NCBI RefSeq assembly: GCF_003075525.1
Contig: NZ_QDDR01000001.1
Coordinates: 496,001 to 560,000, forward strand
DNA: 64,000 bases
Origin: Pararhodobacter aggregans
Lineage (GTDB): Bacteria > Pseudomonadota > Alphaproteobacteria > Rhodobacterales > Rhodobacteraceae
Direction of reading: 5' to 3'
A program made the position numbers and the translations under genes. How positions within the stretch are numbered: the stretch's first letter is position 1; each line of letters begins with the position of its first letter. The notes below the pieces were generated by a model, which saw only the letters and a list, made by a program, of their open reading frames with translations, was not told the DNA's origin and searched no databases. Shown here one piece after another: positions 16,120-24,902 of the stretch.

Positions 16120-17306
16120 ACCAGCCCGAGCGCCGCGATATGACGCCTCAGGCATGCCACGAACACCTCGACCGCCGCCGGGTTGGGCGTGTCGGCGCGG
16201 CGGGTCAGGCCGATGGGCACCCGGGGATCGGGCAGGGCCACGTCGAGGCGCTTCAGATCGGGATTGAGCCGCGCCAGACGCTCGCGGCTGTAGCACAGCA
16301 TCGCCACGGATTCGCTGCCGAGGCTCATTTGCTCGGCATTGGCGAAGGAAAAGATCTCGACCGACTGGGTTTGCGGCGGGCGGGGCGCGTCCAGAAAGAA
16401 CGCCTCGAAATAGCGCCGGACCGGCGTGCCATGCGGCGCCACGCTCCAGTTGAGCGCGGCCAGCGCCTCGCGCGTGAAGGGGCCGGCGTGGCAGGGATGG
16501 TCGCGGCGCGCGATCATCACGTATTCCTCGTCATAGAGCCATTCCTCGGTCAGGCCGGGCGGCGGCGGGACGCGCAAGGTGCCCATGATGAGGTCGATCT
16601 CGCCCCGCAGCAGGGCGTCGACCAGCATGGAATAGCCCCCCGGCACCGCCACCAGCCGCAAGCGCGGATGGTCGCGCGTCATCTCGGCGAAAGCCTCGAC
16701 CACCAGATTCTGCCCGGAAAACGGCAACATGCCGACCGCGACCCGCCCGCTGAGGCCGGTGGTGCTGCTGTCCAGAAGCCCGGCCAGCGCGCCCAGCTCC
16801 TGAGCCACCTCGTGCCACAGGAAGGCCAGATCCCGCGCCACCGGCAGGGCCTGCAACCCGTCGGGGCGCCGGGCGAAAAGCGGCTGTCCGGCATAGCCCG
16901 CGACCTCGCCCAGGGCCTGGCTGACGGCGGGCTGCCGCATCCCCAGCGCCTGCGCCGCGGCCGAGGCGCTGCCCGCCCGGACGCAGGTAGAGACGGCGCG
17001 CAGATGGCGCCAGCGGGCCAGCGCCGCCAGCCGGGCCGGGGGATGGGCGGCATCAAACGCCTCGATCCGGTTCAGCACCCGCTGGCATTGCCGCGCCACC
17101 ACATCGCCCGCCGCTGTGGTGTCGGTCCCCGACCAGCCGCGCTGGAAAAGCGTGACGCCCAGCCGTTCCTCGGCGGCGCGGACATGGCGCGACAGCGCCG
17201 ACTGGCTGAGGTTCAGCGCCTCGGCCGCCTGCGCGGTGCGGCGGTGCTCGGCCAGCGCCCGGACGGCGCGGATCTCGGCGGCGGAAAGGGGCAGGGCGGG
17301 GTTCAT
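16116..17306 (-). CDS. LysR-type regulator with two tandem DNA-binding domains
   Basis: A 396-residue regulator, about 90 residues longer than usual for LysR proteins. The extra length is a second helix-turn-helix domain. Domain 1 covers residues 8-85 (AAEALNLSQSALSRHVRAAE, ending LFQR). Domain 2 covers about 92-160 (AAQALGMRQPAVSQALGEVA, ending LFAR). A LysR substrate-binding domain follows from about 165 to the end. It is divergent from the second ligM-metF operon, 104 bases apart, and is its probable regulator. The start at 17306 (MNPALPLSAAEIRAVRALAE) is chosen over an upstream in-frame ATG that lies in the promoter region. From memory, some gallate-pathway LysR regulators are similarly long; this was not checked. 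Confidence 0.85.
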   Translation of the reverse strand: MNPALPLSAAEIRAVRALAEHRRTAQAAEALNLSQSALSRHVRAAEERLGVTLFQRGWSGTDTTAAGDVVARQCQRVLNRIEAFDAAHPPARLAALARWRHLRAVSTCVRAGSASAAAQALGMRQPAVSQALGEVAGYAGQPLFARRPDGLQALPVARDLAFLWHEVAQELGALAGLLDSSTTGLSGRVAVGMLPFSGQNLVVEAFAEMTRDHPRLRLVAVPGGYSMLVDALLRGEIDLIMGTLRVPPPPGLTEEWLYDEEYVMIARRDHPCHAGPFTREALAALNWSVAPHGTPVRRYFEAFFLDAPRPPQTQSVEIFSFANAEQMSLGSESVAMLCYSRERLARLNPDLKRLDVALPDPRVPIGLTRRADTPNPAAVEVFVACLRRHIAALGLV

Positions 17307-17337
17307 GGCGCGGATATAAGCAAAGTGACGGGTGATA

Positions 17338-17350
17338 TTCAAATCGAACA
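17338..17350. promoter_or_regulatory. LysR-type T-N11-A site between the LysR gene and ligM copy 2
   Basis: TTCAAATCGAACA has the T-N11-A spacing of LysR sites with an internal TTC/GAA dyad. ATAAGC occurs on both sides of it (about 17316 and 17350). It lies in the 104-base divergent promoter region, 61 bases before the ligM start. It is a weak motif by itself. Confidence 0.4.
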
Positions 17351-17410
17351 TAAGCGGGTCGGCGCGCGCCCTGCTACTGACGGGTCACAGGTTTCGCAAG
17401 GGAGGATTCC

Positions 17411-18787
17411 GTGACCGTCAGATCGCTCACCGACAAGCTCAACGCCGAGGGCAACCCGGCCCGCATGATGTACAACGCCCCGACCGGGCGCTACGCCTTC
17501 CCCATCGCCTCGGAATTCACGCATTGGGCCGAAGAGCAGCGCGCCTGGCGCGAGGGCGTGGCGCTGATGGACCAGTCGTTCCACATGACCGACCTCTATG
17601 TGTCGGGGCCCGATACGATCCGGCTGCTGGAACACCTCGCCGTCAATTCTTTCAAGGGCTTCGGGCGCAACAAGGCCAAGCAGATCGTCTGCTGCAACGA
17701 GGACGGCTACCTGATCGGCGATTGCATCGTCTTCGGGCTGGAGGACGATTCGGTCAACATCGTCGGCCGCCCGCCGGTGCCGAACTGGGTGCAGTTCCAC
17801 GCCGAAACCGGCGATTGGGATGTGACGATCACCCGCGACCAGCGCAGCCTCGACGATCCCGACAAGCCGCGCCTCACCTACCGCTACGAGGTGCAGGGCC
17901 CGAAGGCGCTGGACCTGCTGAACGCGGTGAACGAGGGCGGGCCGCTGACCACCAAGTTCTTCAACATGGGCGAGATCACCATCGCCGGTTGCGTCGGACG
18001 GACGCTGTCGCACGGCATGGGCGGCTCGCAGGGGTTGGAGATCTTCGGCCCGGCGGCGGATGGACCGAAGGTCAAGGCGGCGCTCCTGAAAGCCGGTGAG
18101 GCGTTCGGGCTGCGGCAGGTCGGCTCGCGCGCCTATGCCTCGGCGGCGGCGGAATCGGGCTGGGTGCCCTCGCCCCTGCCGGCGATCTACACCGGCGACG
18201 GCACGCGCGCCTATCGCGACTGGCTGCCCGCGCAAGGCTTCGAGGGGATGAGCACCATCGGCGGCAGCTTCGTCTCGGACCGGGTCGAGGATTACTACTT
18301 CACGCCCTGGGACCTCGATTACGGCCGGGTGGTGAAATTCGACCACGATTTCATCGGCCGCAAGGCGCTGGAGGCCATGGCGCCGGGGCCGCACCGGCAG
18401 AAGGTGACGCTGGTCTGGAACCCCGACGATGTGGCGGACCTCTTCCGCGGCCTTCAGGATGCCGAGGGGCTGGCGCCCAAGATCATGGAAATGCCCGCGG
18501 CGCATTACGCGGCCCATCCCTATGACCGGGTGGAAAAGGACGGCGCGCTGGTCGGTGTCTCGATCACGCCGATCTATTCGGCCAACGAACGGGCCTTCCT
18601 GTCGCTGGCCATCGTCGCGCCGGAACAGGCCGTGACCGGCACCGAACTGTCCGTGGTCTGGGGCGAGCCCGATGGCGGCAGCCGCAAGCCGGCGGTGGAG
18701 CGCCACCGGCAGGTCACGCTGCGCGCCACCGTCCACCCCTGGCCCATTCACGAGGCCTCGCGCCTCACCTACCGAAACCAGAACTGA
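17411..18787 (+). CDS. tetrahydrofolate-dependent aromatic O-demethylase (LigM/DesA family), copy 2
   Basis: A 458-residue paralogue of the first LigM-type protein, with the same fold and landmarks: YAFPIASEFTHW, the MDQSFHM region, and GSRAYASAAAESGWVPSPLPAIYTGD around Tyr242. It begins with GTG after a strong GGGAGG site. The first of the two histidines in the HHM motif is replaced by phenylalanine (Phe57, His58), which suggests a different substrate, for example syringate or 3-O-methylgallate rather than vanillate. It is followed 11 bases later by a methylenetetrahydrofolate reductase gene, the enzyme needed to recycle its 5-methyl-THF product. Confidence 0.82.
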   Translation: MTVRSLTDKLNAEGNPARMMYNAPTGRYAFPIASEFTHWAEEQRAWREGVALMDQSFHMTDLYVSGPDTIRLLEHLAVNSFKGFGRNKAKQIVCCNEDGYLIGDCIVFGLEDDSVNIVGRPPVPNWVQFHAETGDWDVTITRDQRSLDDPDKPRLTYRYEVQGPKALDLLNAVNEGGPLTTKFFNMGEITIAGCVGRTLSHGMGGSQGLEIFGPAADGPKVKAALLKAGEAFGLRQVGSRAYASAAAESGWVPSPLPAIYTGDGTRAYRDWLPAQGFEGMSTIGGSFVSDRVEDYYFTPWDLDYGRVVKFDHDFIGRKALEAMAPGPHRQKVTLVWNPDDVADLFRGLQDAEGLAPKIMEMPAAHYAAHPYDRVEKDGALVGVSITPIYSANERAFLSLAIVAPEQAVTGTELSVVWGEPDGGSRKPAVERHRQVTLRATVHPWPIHEASRLTYRNQN

Positions 18788-18798
18788 GGAGATCCGAG

Positions 18799-19692
18799 AT
18801 GGCCCTGTTCAACCTGCGCCCCACCAAGGGGACTGCACCCAAGTCCGACGCGCTGGCCGCGCTCTTGGACGGGGCCTCGCTCGAGGTGATGCCCCGCACC
18901 GCCGCCAAGATCGACAGCTTCGCCGAGATCCTGCCGGCGGGCACGCGGGTCTATGTCGCGCATATCGAGGGCACGCCCATCGACGAGATGGTGGCCACGG
19001 TGAAGCGGCTGACGGACGAGGGCTTTGCGGCCATGCCGCATGTCCCCGGCCGGATCATCGACAGCCGCGCCACGCTGGAAACCTGGCTGAAGCGCTACCG
19101 CGAGGAAGCGGGCGCCGAGCAGGCGCTGGTTCTGGCGGGCGGCGTGCCGACGGTGGCGGGCGAATTCACCTCGGCCATCGATCTCTTGAAGACCGGGCTT
19201 TTCGACCAGCTCGGCTTCAAGCGGCTGCATGTCGCGGGGCATCCCGAGGGCAACAAGGACATCGACCCGGCGGGCGGGACGAAGGTGGTGGACGAGGCGC
19301 TGATGTGGAAACAGGGATTTTCCCAGCAGACCGACGCCGAGATGGCGATCGCCACGCAATTCGCCTTTGAATCGGGTCCGATCATCGCCTGGGCCGAGCG
19401 GCTGGCGGCGATGGGCATCACCCTGCCGATCCATCTGGGCGTGGCGGGGCCGACGAAGCTGCAGACGCTGATCAAATTCGCCATCGCCTGCGGGGTGGGG
19501 CCGTCCTTGAGCGTATTGCAGAAGCGGGCCATGGATCTGACCAAGCTGCTGGTGCCCTTCGAGCCCACCGACCTGCTGACCGAGATCGCCGCCTACCGCG
19601 CGACGAACCCGGACAGCCTTTTGCAGAAGGTGCATCTGTTCCCGCTGGGCGGGATCAAGACCTCGGCCGAGTGGCTGGGCGAGCATAAGTAA
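18799..19692 (+). CDS. metF: methylenetetrahydrofolate reductase (divergent MetF)
   Basis: A 297-residue TIM-barrel flavoprotein of the MTHFR family. The usual N-terminal FEFFPP motif is replaced by SLEVMPRTAAKID. The substrate-site equivalents AGHPEGN and ATQFAFE are recognisable. It is co-transcribed with the O-demethylase. In Sphingobium SYK-6 metF lies in the ligM operon and oxidises 5-methyl-THF to methylene-THF, so I infer the same direction here: recovery of the cofactor and entry of the methoxyl carbon into C1 metabolism. No purU or ligH-like gene follows. Two hairpins end the operon. Confidence 0.8.
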   Translation: MALFNLRPTKGTAPKSDALAALLDGASLEVMPRTAAKIDSFAEILPAGTRVYVAHIEGTPIDEMVATVKRLTDEGFAAMPHVPGRIIDSRATLETWLKRYREEAGAEQALVLAGGVPTVAGEFTSAIDLLKTGLFDQLGFKRLHVAGHPEGNKDIDPAGGTKVVDEALMWKQGFSQQTDAEMAIATQFAFESGPIIAWAERLAAMGITLPIHLGVAGPTKLQTLIKFAIACGVGPSLSVLQKRAMDLTKLLVPFEPTDLLTEIAAYRATNPDSLLQKVHLFPLGGIKTSAEWLGEHK

Positions 19693-19696
19693 AAGG

Positions 19697-19718
19697 GCGG
19701 GGGGCTGCCGCCCCCCGC
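19697..19718 (+). terminator. terminator of the ligM-metF operon
   Basis: A perfect 9-bp stem, GCGGGGGGC and GCCCCCCGC, with loop TGCC begins five bases after the metF stop. Confidence 0.75.
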
Positions 19719-19727
19719 ACCCCCTGC

Positions 19728-19788
19728 TTCAAGGGGGGAGCAGGCTCCCCCCTTGAAAATCCCCCCTGCGTATTTGGAGCAGAATGAA
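19728..19788. repeat. 13-bp hairpin followed by the GTATTTGGRGCAGAATGAA repeat (copy 1)
   Basis: TTCAAGGGGGGAG (19728-19740) and CTCCCCCCTTGAA (19745-19757) form a perfect 13-bp stem with a 4-base loop. Ten bases on, at 19768-19788, comes the short sequence GTATTTGGAGCAGAATGAA, preceded by GC. The same short sequence recurs at 42479-42500 and, with changes, at 60230-60250. The rest of the gap up to 19874 shows no gene. Confidence 0.65.
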
Positions 19789-19874
19789 ACCTGCGGGCGG
19801 TCGGGGCGGGCTGCGGCAGGTGGAGCCCGAAGAGCGAGGGCATCGCTGCGGAAAGCGGGAGACAGGGCGTATTT

Positions 19875-20618
19875 TCAACAAGATGATAGGCGGGTGAGCC
19901 AGTCGAGCGAGGCCTCGGTGGCGCCGTTCGGGCGGTATTCGGCGCCGATGAAGCCCGGCCAGTCGAGCTGCGGCAGGAGGCTGGCGTAATCGACGCTGCC
20001 GTGATCGGGCGGGCCGCGATCCGGGACGGCGGCGAACTGCACATGCCCGATGCGGGTGCGGTGGGCGCGGAAGGTGGCGGCGATATCGCCCTCGGTCCGG
20101 CCGACATGGTAGCAGTCGAACATCTGTTTCAGGTTGGGGCGGTTCAGGGCGGCGAGGGTTTCCGCCGCCTGCGCCTGGCTGGCGAGGTGGTAGCCCGGCA
20201 CGTCATGGGCGTTGATCGCCTCGATCAGGATGGTGACGCCGGGCGGCGCCCGGTCGCAGGCATGGGCGAGATTGGCGCGGAAGGTGGCCTCGTCGCCGTG
20301 CCGGCCTGCCATGACATGCACGGCGCCAGTCCCGGTCGCCGCGGCATAGGCCAGCGCGTCGTCGATGGCGGCGCGGGCCTCGGCCTCGCGGCCCCTGAGC
20401 GCGGCGAGGCCGAACTCGCCCGGGCCGCCGGGACGGGTGTTGAGGCTGACCATGGGCAGGCCGGTCTCGGTCAGGGCGGCGGCGACCTGCGCGGCCGGGA
20501 TGGCATAGGGGAAATGGCATTCGACCGCGGCGAAACCCGCCGCCTTGGCGGCGCGGATCGCCTCGGGCAGGGGGCGGTCGGTCCAGAGGAAGCCGAGATT
20601 GGCCGAAAAGCGCCTCAC
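19875..20618 (-). CDS. hydroxypyruvate isomerase-like TIM-barrel protein
   Basis: A 247-residue protein of the xylose isomerase-like TIM-barrel class, close to hydroxypyruvate isomerase (Hyi) in length. Visible are FSANLGFLWTDRPLPEAIRAAKAAGFAAVECHFPY, the metal-site segment ILIEAINAHDVPGYHLAS, LKQMFDCYHV and the late GAEYRP glutamate. It starts with GTG at 20618, overlapping the DUF1513 stop (GTGA), and is the last gene of the iron operon. Hydroxypyruvate isomerisation has no obvious link to iron, so either the substrate differs or the gene is a passenger. A photorespiration or glycerate role remains possible in a Calvin-cycle organism. Confidence 0.78.
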   Translation of the reverse strand: MRRFSANLGFLWTDRPLPEAIRAAKAAGFAAVECHFPYAIPAAQVAAALTETGLPMVSLNTRPGGPGEFGLAALRGREAEARAAIDDALAYAAATGTGAVHVMAGRHGDEATFRANLAHACDRAPPGVTILIEAINAHDVPGYHLASQAQAAETLAALNRPNLKQMFDCYHVGRTEGDIAATFRAHRTRIGHVQFAAVPDRGPPDHGSVDYASLLPQLDWPGFIGAEYRPNGATEASLDWLTRLSSC

Positions 20619-21661
20619 AGCGTCACGACATGGTTGTCCCAGGCGCGCGGCCGCAGGCCGAGGGGGCGGGCGATGCCGCCCTCGACCCGGAGGATGCCGC
20701 CGCCGCCGTCGGTGGTCAGGAACCCGCTCTCGCAGGGGGCGAGGCCGCAGACATCGGCGCGCGTCGTGGCGCCGAGAAACGCGCCCTCCAGCGAGAAGCG
20801 GTGCATCCGGCCGCCGCGGGGCGAGGTGATCGCGACCTCCGCCCCCGAGATGGCGACCGAGCCCGCGTAGCCCTGCATCATCGCCTGTTCGGGGCCGGGG
20901 GCCATGGCCAGCACCGGCGCCGCGCCCCGGCGGTGCAGGCCGAGGAGGGGGACGGTCCGCGCCGGATCGCCCTCCCATTGCAGGGCGAAGGCGAGCCTGC
21001 CCTCGGCATGGGCCAGATGGCGGATCGAGTTGGAATGCAGATCCGCGGGCAGGGTGATCTGTTCGGCGAGGCGGTCGCCCTCGATATAGACCAGCGACGG
21101 CGCCATCGTCGGAAGGTTCAGCTTGGTGCGGTCCGTGGGATCGGTGGCGATGCCGCCATTGGCCACGGCGAAGACGTCACCCGGAAGGCGCAGCACCTCA
21201 TGCGGGCCGATGCCGCCGGTCTCGATCTGGCCGATCCGGCGATAGTCGCTGTCCCAGAGGCCGAGGAAGCCCTGGCTGTCCGAGGCCCGCTGCTCGACCG
21301 TGTAAAGGCGGGTGCCGTCCTCGGTGAAGGCGCCATGGCCGTTGAACTGCATGCCCTCGGGCGGGGTCAGCTGCCTGAGCCGCGCGCCCGAGCCGCAATC
21401 GAGGACCAGCGCCCAGGCGCCGGGGCGGCGGGCGAAGACCACGGCTTCGGGGCGCGAGGGATGGGCGGCGCCGGCATGGCCGCGCGCGGGCAGCGGCAGG
21501 CGGAACGTGTCCGCCCCCGCGGTGTCGAGGCCGAAAAGCGCGTGCCCGCCATCCGCTTCCCGCGCGCAGGCCAGCCAGCGCGGGTTTCCGGCATCGGCCC
21601 AGGAGGGCAGGGGCGCGGCGAGGGCCGCGAGCCCGGCGAGGAAGGCGCGGCGCGATCCCAT
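20615..21661 (-). CDS. DUF1513 protein of the imelysin operon, Tat-exported
   Basis: A 348-residue protein with an N-terminal MGSRRAFLAGLAALAAPLPSWA twin-arginine-type signal, then a repetitive beta-rich body compatible with a beta-propeller (GIGPHEVLRLPGDVFAVANGG, HSNSIRHL). This family is regularly encoded beside imelysin and di-haem DUF1111 genes in iron-regulated loci, and the same order is seen here. It lies one base downstream of the second imelysin gene. Molecular function is not established. Confidence 0.75.
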   Translation of the reverse strand: MGSRRAFLAGLAALAAPLPSWADAGNPRWLACAREADGGHALFGLDTAGADTFRLPLPARGHAGAAHPSRPEAVVFARRPGAWALVLDCGSGARLRQLTPPEGMQFNGHGAFTEDGTRLYTVEQRASDSQGFLGLWDSDYRRIGQIETGGIGPHEVLRLPGDVFAVANGGIATDPTDRTKLNLPTMAPSLVYIEGDRLAEQITLPADLHSNSIRHLAHAEGRLAFALQWEGDPARTVPLLGLHRRGAAPVLAMAPGPEQAMMQGYAGSVAISGAEVAITSPRGGRMHRFSLEGAFLGATTRADVCGLAPCESGFLTTDGGGGILRVEGGIARPLGLRPRAWDNHVVTL

Positions 21662-21662
21662 C

Positions 21663-22649
21663 TCAGTCGCCGTCCAGGGCGTTGAACCCGGGGGCGATGC
21701 CCATCGAGGTGCCGATCTCGGAGATCAGCACCTCGCCGATGGTCCGCACCCGCCCCTGCAGCGATTCCAGATGCAGGCGGCCTTGCGGATCGCTGATGTC
21801 CTGAAAGGCCGGGTCGGTGATGGCCAGCGAGAAATAGGCGGCGGCGTCGAAGGCGCTGTCCACGGCGTCGACCGGATGACCGGCGAGCGCGGTCGCCATC
21901 GCATGCAGCGATTCAAGCGACAGGGTCAGGTTGCGCAGGCTGCGGCCCGAGCGCCAGTTTTCGGCCCGTTGCGGGCGGGGGCGGTCCTCGGTCCCCATCG
22001 GCTGGCCGAGGCGCTGGTCGGCGTCGAACTCGACACCCCCGTGCAGCGCGGTGAAAAGCGCGCGCTCGGCCTCGGCCATCGACAGGAAGGTGGCGTTGCC
22101 GGGCTGCCCGGCGGTGCGCAGCTCGGGCGCGAATTTCTCGCGCCAGGCCGCGTCCAGCGCGGCGGCCTGGGTGGCGAGGTCATGGGCCATGACCGAGACC
22201 AGCGTGCAGGAATAGCTGTCGGGCTCGTACCCGTTGAAATCGGGGTCGTAGAGCAGGGTCTCCAGCGCATAGAGCCCGCGCGCCGCGGCCGAGACCTGGG
22301 GGAAGTCGTCGCCATGCACGCCCATCGGGTCCTGCGCGGCGATCATCCGGGCCAGCGTCCGGCGCCCGGCGCTGCGCGCGTCTGGCCAGAAGGCGATGGT
22401 CAGCGCCGCCTGTTCCCCGGGGCCAAGCCGCAGATGGCCGATGCGGACCCAGGCATCCATGGCGCTGTTCCACAGCGGCGCGAGGTCCTGCGGCTGGCAG
22501 AAGTCGATCGCCTGATCGTCAAGCGCCTGCGTGGCCTGGGCAAAAGCGGCGGTGCCGGGCAGCACGTGATCGTCGAGGACCGCGTCGACACCGGCCAGCG
22601 CGGGTGCAGCGACAAGGGTCAGGGCCAGAACGGCGGGGGCAAGGCGCAT
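21663..22649 (-). CDS. second imelysin-family periplasmic protein
   Basis: A 328-residue exported protein with signal peptide [19 protein letters not shown] and the imelysin helical-bundle pattern (LWNSAMDAWVRIGHLRLG early, LYALETLLYD in the middle). The classical GxHxxE motif of imelysin is not obvious; it is replaced by the GLYALETLLYD region, so metal handling may differ from the first imelysin in this operon. Its start shares one base with the stop of the di-haem gene. The family is iron-regulated and envelope-located. Confidence 0.78.
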   Translation of the reverse strand: MRLAPAVLALTLVAAPALAGVDAVLDDHVLPGTAAFAQATQALDDQAIDFCQPQDLAPLWNSAMDAWVRIGHLRLGPGEQAALTIAFWPDARSAGRRTLARMIAAQDPMGVHGDDFPQVSAAARGLYALETLLYDPDFNGYEPDSYSCTLVSVMAHDLATQAAALDAAWREKFAPELRTAGQPGNATFLSMAEAERALFTALHGGVEFDADQRLGQPMGTEDRPRPQRAENWRSGRSLRNLTLSLESLHAMATALAGHPVDAVDSAFDAAAYFSLAITDPAFQDISDPQGRLHLESLQGRVRTIGEVLISEIGTSMGIAPGFNALDGD

Positions 22650-24178
22650 CACAGGGACTCCAGAAAGCGCAACAGGGCGGCGCGGTCGTCGGGGGCCAGC
22701 GCGACGATCTCGTCGCGCGCGGCCTGCGCCTCGCCCCCGTGCCAGAGGATCGCCTCGAGCAGGGTGCGGGCGCGGCCATCGTGCAGGAACTGGGTATGCC
22801 CGCTGACCTGCCCGGTCAAGCCGATGCCCCAGAGCGGCGGCGTGCGCCATTCCCGGCCGCTGGCGCGCCCCTCGGGGCGGTCGTCGGCCAGACCCTCGCC
22901 CATGTCGTGCAGGAGGAGGTCCGTGTAGGGCCAGATCAGCTGGAACGAGCGTTCGGGCTGGTCGGGCAGGGTGGCGGTGACGAAGGCCGGGCGGTGACAG
23001 GCGGCGCAGCCCGAGTCGTGAAAGATGGTGCGGCCGCGCAGGACTTCGGCATCCTCGACCTCGCGGCGGGCGGGCACGCCCAGCGTGGCGCTGTAGAAGG
23101 TCACGAGGTCGAGCACGGCGTCGCCCACCTCCAGCCCGCCCTGTTCGGCGTCGGCGCCATCGGGGGCGGCGCGGCAATCGGCCTGCACCACGGTGCAATC
23201 GCCCCAGCCCTGGCGGTGGAGCGTGCTGGAGAGGCCCATGTCGCGGTGGAAAGCCGAGGCGACCTGCGCCCGCAGGGTCGGCATGCCCGCCTTGTGGCCG
23301 AAGCGTCCCAGCATCGGCGCGTCGAATTCCGCCGACCAGACGAAGGCGGCGCGGCCGGAAATACCGTCGCCATCCGCGTCGTCAGGATCGGCCAGCGCCA
23401 GGATCTGGGCCTCGGGGATCGCCTCCAGCAGGCCCAGCCCGATCAGCGGCGGCGCCACGCGCGGGCTGAGCATGGCATCGGCGGCCAGCGGGCCATGGGC
23501 CGGATCGGCGACCGACCAGAGGGGGCGGCGCAGGGTCACGGTCTCGCCGCCCGACAGCTCGACCGGGACCTCTTGCCAGGTGACGGCGACCTGACCCTCG
23601 GCGGCATGGCCGGGCAGGGCATGGTCCTGCAACTGGTCGCCATAGGTCGGTTCGGGCAGGGTGGCGATCCACTCGGCGATGCCCTGGGGGCCGGAAGTGC
23701 CCGAGGGCGCGGGGATCGAGAGGTGCAGCACCAGACCCGAGGGCTGGTCGCTGCCATCGGGCACCTGGCCGCGGCCGTCCTGCCGGTGGCAGAGCACGCA
23801 GGCCCGGGCGTTGAACAGGGGCCCCAGCCCGTCCGAGGCGATGGTCGAGGAGGGGGCCGAGACCCAGGGCCGCTGGAACAGCGCCTCACCCAGCACGAAA
23901 TCCATGCGCTGTTCGGCGCTCAGATTGGCGGCGGGTTGGGAAAAGGCGTCGGCGCCGTCCCGCGCGCGGACCGTGCCCGCCCCGCCCGAACGCAGCTCGA
24001 AGCGTTGCGCCTGTGTCGGATCGGATGGCGGGCCAACGACCAGCGCCGCCCGCCGCGCCTCGCGCGGGTCATGCGGCGGGACGGCGAGATGCAGCGCTGA
24101 CGGCTCTTGCGCGGCGGTGCCGAGGGGAAGGGCGGCCGCGAACAGGGTCGCGGCCGCGAGGACCTTACTCGGCGGCAT
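22649..24178 (-). CDS. di-haem oxidoreductase family protein (DUF1111)
   Basis: A 509-residue periplasmic c-type cytochrome with two haem-attachment motifs: CVLCH (Cys127-His131) and CAACH about two-thirds along ([11 protein letters not shown]). A signal sequence ([20 protein letters not shown]) precedes them. The body matches the DUF1111/thiol-oxidoreductase family ([33 protein letters not shown]). I choose the ATG at 24178, which overlaps the bfr end by 14 bases; an ATG at 24220 would add a non-signal leader. In iron loci it is thought to act in ferrous/ferric redox with imelysins, but this is not proven. Confidence 0.82.
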   Translation of the reverse strand: MPPSKVLAAATLFAAALPLGTAAQEPSALHLAVPPHDPREARRAALVVGPPSDPTQAQRFELRSGGAGTVRARDGADAFSQPAANLSAEQRMDFVLGEALFQRPWVSAPSSTIASDGLGPLFNARACVLCHRQDGRGQVPDGSDQPSGLVLHLSIPAPSGTSGPQGIAEWIATLPEPTYGDQLQDHALPGHAAEGQVAVTWQEVPVELSGGETVTLRRPLWSVADPAHGPLAADAMLSPRVAPPLIGLGLLEAIPEAQILALADPDDADGDGISGRAAFVWSAEFDAPMLGRFGHKAGMPTLRAQVASAFHRDMGLSSTLHRQGWGDCTVVQADCRAAPDGADAEQGGLEVGDAVLDLVTFYSATLGVPARREVEDAEVLRGRTIFHDSGCAACHRPAFVTATLPDQPERSFQLIWPYTDLLLHDMGEGLADDRPEGRASGREWRTPPLWGIGLTGQVSGHTQFLHDGRARTLLEAILWHGGEAQAARDEIVALAPDDRAALLRFLESL

Positions 24179-24650
24179 CCATCGAGGCGGCGTTGAGCAG
24201 CGCATAGCGTTCTTCCCCAAGCCGGTCGTGCAGCGCGATCTGCGTCTCGAGGAAGTCGATATGGCCTTCCTCGTCCGCCAGCAGCTCCTGGAACAGCTCC
24301 ATCGACACGAAGTCGCTGACCGACTGGCAATAGGCGCGGGCCTCGCGATAGAGCGCGGCGGCCTCTTCCTCGGCGGCGAGGTCGGCTTTCAGCGTCTCGA
24401 TCGGGGTCTCGCCGATGCGCAGCGAATCGAGCTTCTGCAGGTTCGGATGGCCACCGAGAAAGATGATCCGGGCGATCAGCTTGTCGGCGTGCTGCATCTC
24501 CTCGATGCTTTCCTCGCGGCTCTTCTTGGCCATCTTGGCCAGGCCCCAGTCTTCCTGAAGGCGGAAATGCAGCCAGTACTGGCTGACCGCGGTCAGTTCC
24601 GAGCGCAGAGCGCGGTTGAGATACTCGATGACCTTGGCGTCACCCCTCAT
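24165..24650 (-). CDS. bfr: bacterioferritin
   Basis: A 161-residue haem-containing ferritin. Residues match the Escherichia coli numbering: ferroxidase-centre Glu18, Glu51 and His54 ([12 protein letters not shown]) and haem-ligand Met52. The C-terminal half carries the second di-iron set ([16 protein letters not shown]). It stores iron as a 24-mer with haem at the dimer interface. The start at 24650 has an AGGAGG site and overlaps the Bfd stop by ATGA. Its place inside an imelysin operon couples storage to envelope iron handling. Confidence 0.93.
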   Translation of the reverse strand: MRGDAKVIEYLNRALRSELTAVSQYWLHFRLQEDWGLAKMAKKSREESIEEMQHADKLIARIIFLGGHPNLQKLDSLRIGETPIETLKADLAAEEEAAALYREARAYCQSVSDFVSMELFQELLADEEGHIDFLETQIALHDRLGEERYALLNAASMDAAE

Positions 24651-24892
24651 GAGCGTTCCTCCTGTGTGGCCGCGCGGCGCAATCCGCGCAGCTGCATGGG
24701 AACCTGCGTATGCGGATTCGACCGCAGCGTCGAGAGGAACAGGGACATGCAGCCCCCGCAATCGGCCGATTTCCCCAAGGCGCGATAGACCTTGCCCGGG
24801 GTGACGATGGTCATCGGGTCGGCGGCGCGCATCCAGTCGACCGCGGCATGGATGTCGCGGTCGGTGATATGCTGGCAGGAACAGACGATCAT
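24647..24892 (-). CDS. bfd: bacterioferritin-associated ferredoxin
   Basis: An 81-residue BFD-like [2Fe-2S] protein. The four cysteines CSC (4 and 6) and CGGC (about 45 and 48) form the cluster site, and the helix-turn-helix-like spacing between them is normal. Bfd donates electrons to bacterioferritin haem to release stored iron. It starts ten bases after the imelysin stop and overlaps bfr by four bases. The C-terminal tail ([16 protein letters not shown]) is longer than in many Bfd proteins and basic. Confidence 0.9.
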   Translation of the reverse strand: MIVCSCQHITDRDIHAAVDWMRAADPMTIVTPGKVYRALGKSADCGGCMSLFLSTLRSNPHTQVPMQLRGLRRAATQEERS

Positions 24893-24902
24893 CGCCGGGG
24901 CC

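Noticed and set aside
6-19692. A DMSP demethylation cluster (DmdA-like GcvT-fold protein, DmdB-like ligase, DmdC-like dehydrogenase, DmdD-like crotonase)
   Set aside because: The set looks similar by family names, but the GcvT-fold proteins show LigM landmarks (HHM, GSRAY...ESGWIPSP), the ligase has the long feruloyl-type N-terminus, and MarR, GntR and MetF neighbours fit aromatics.
19768-19788. Insertion sequence remnant or transposon end
   Set aside because: No transposase fragment, target duplication or terminal inverted repeat is seen; the element is a short motif repeated at gene ends.
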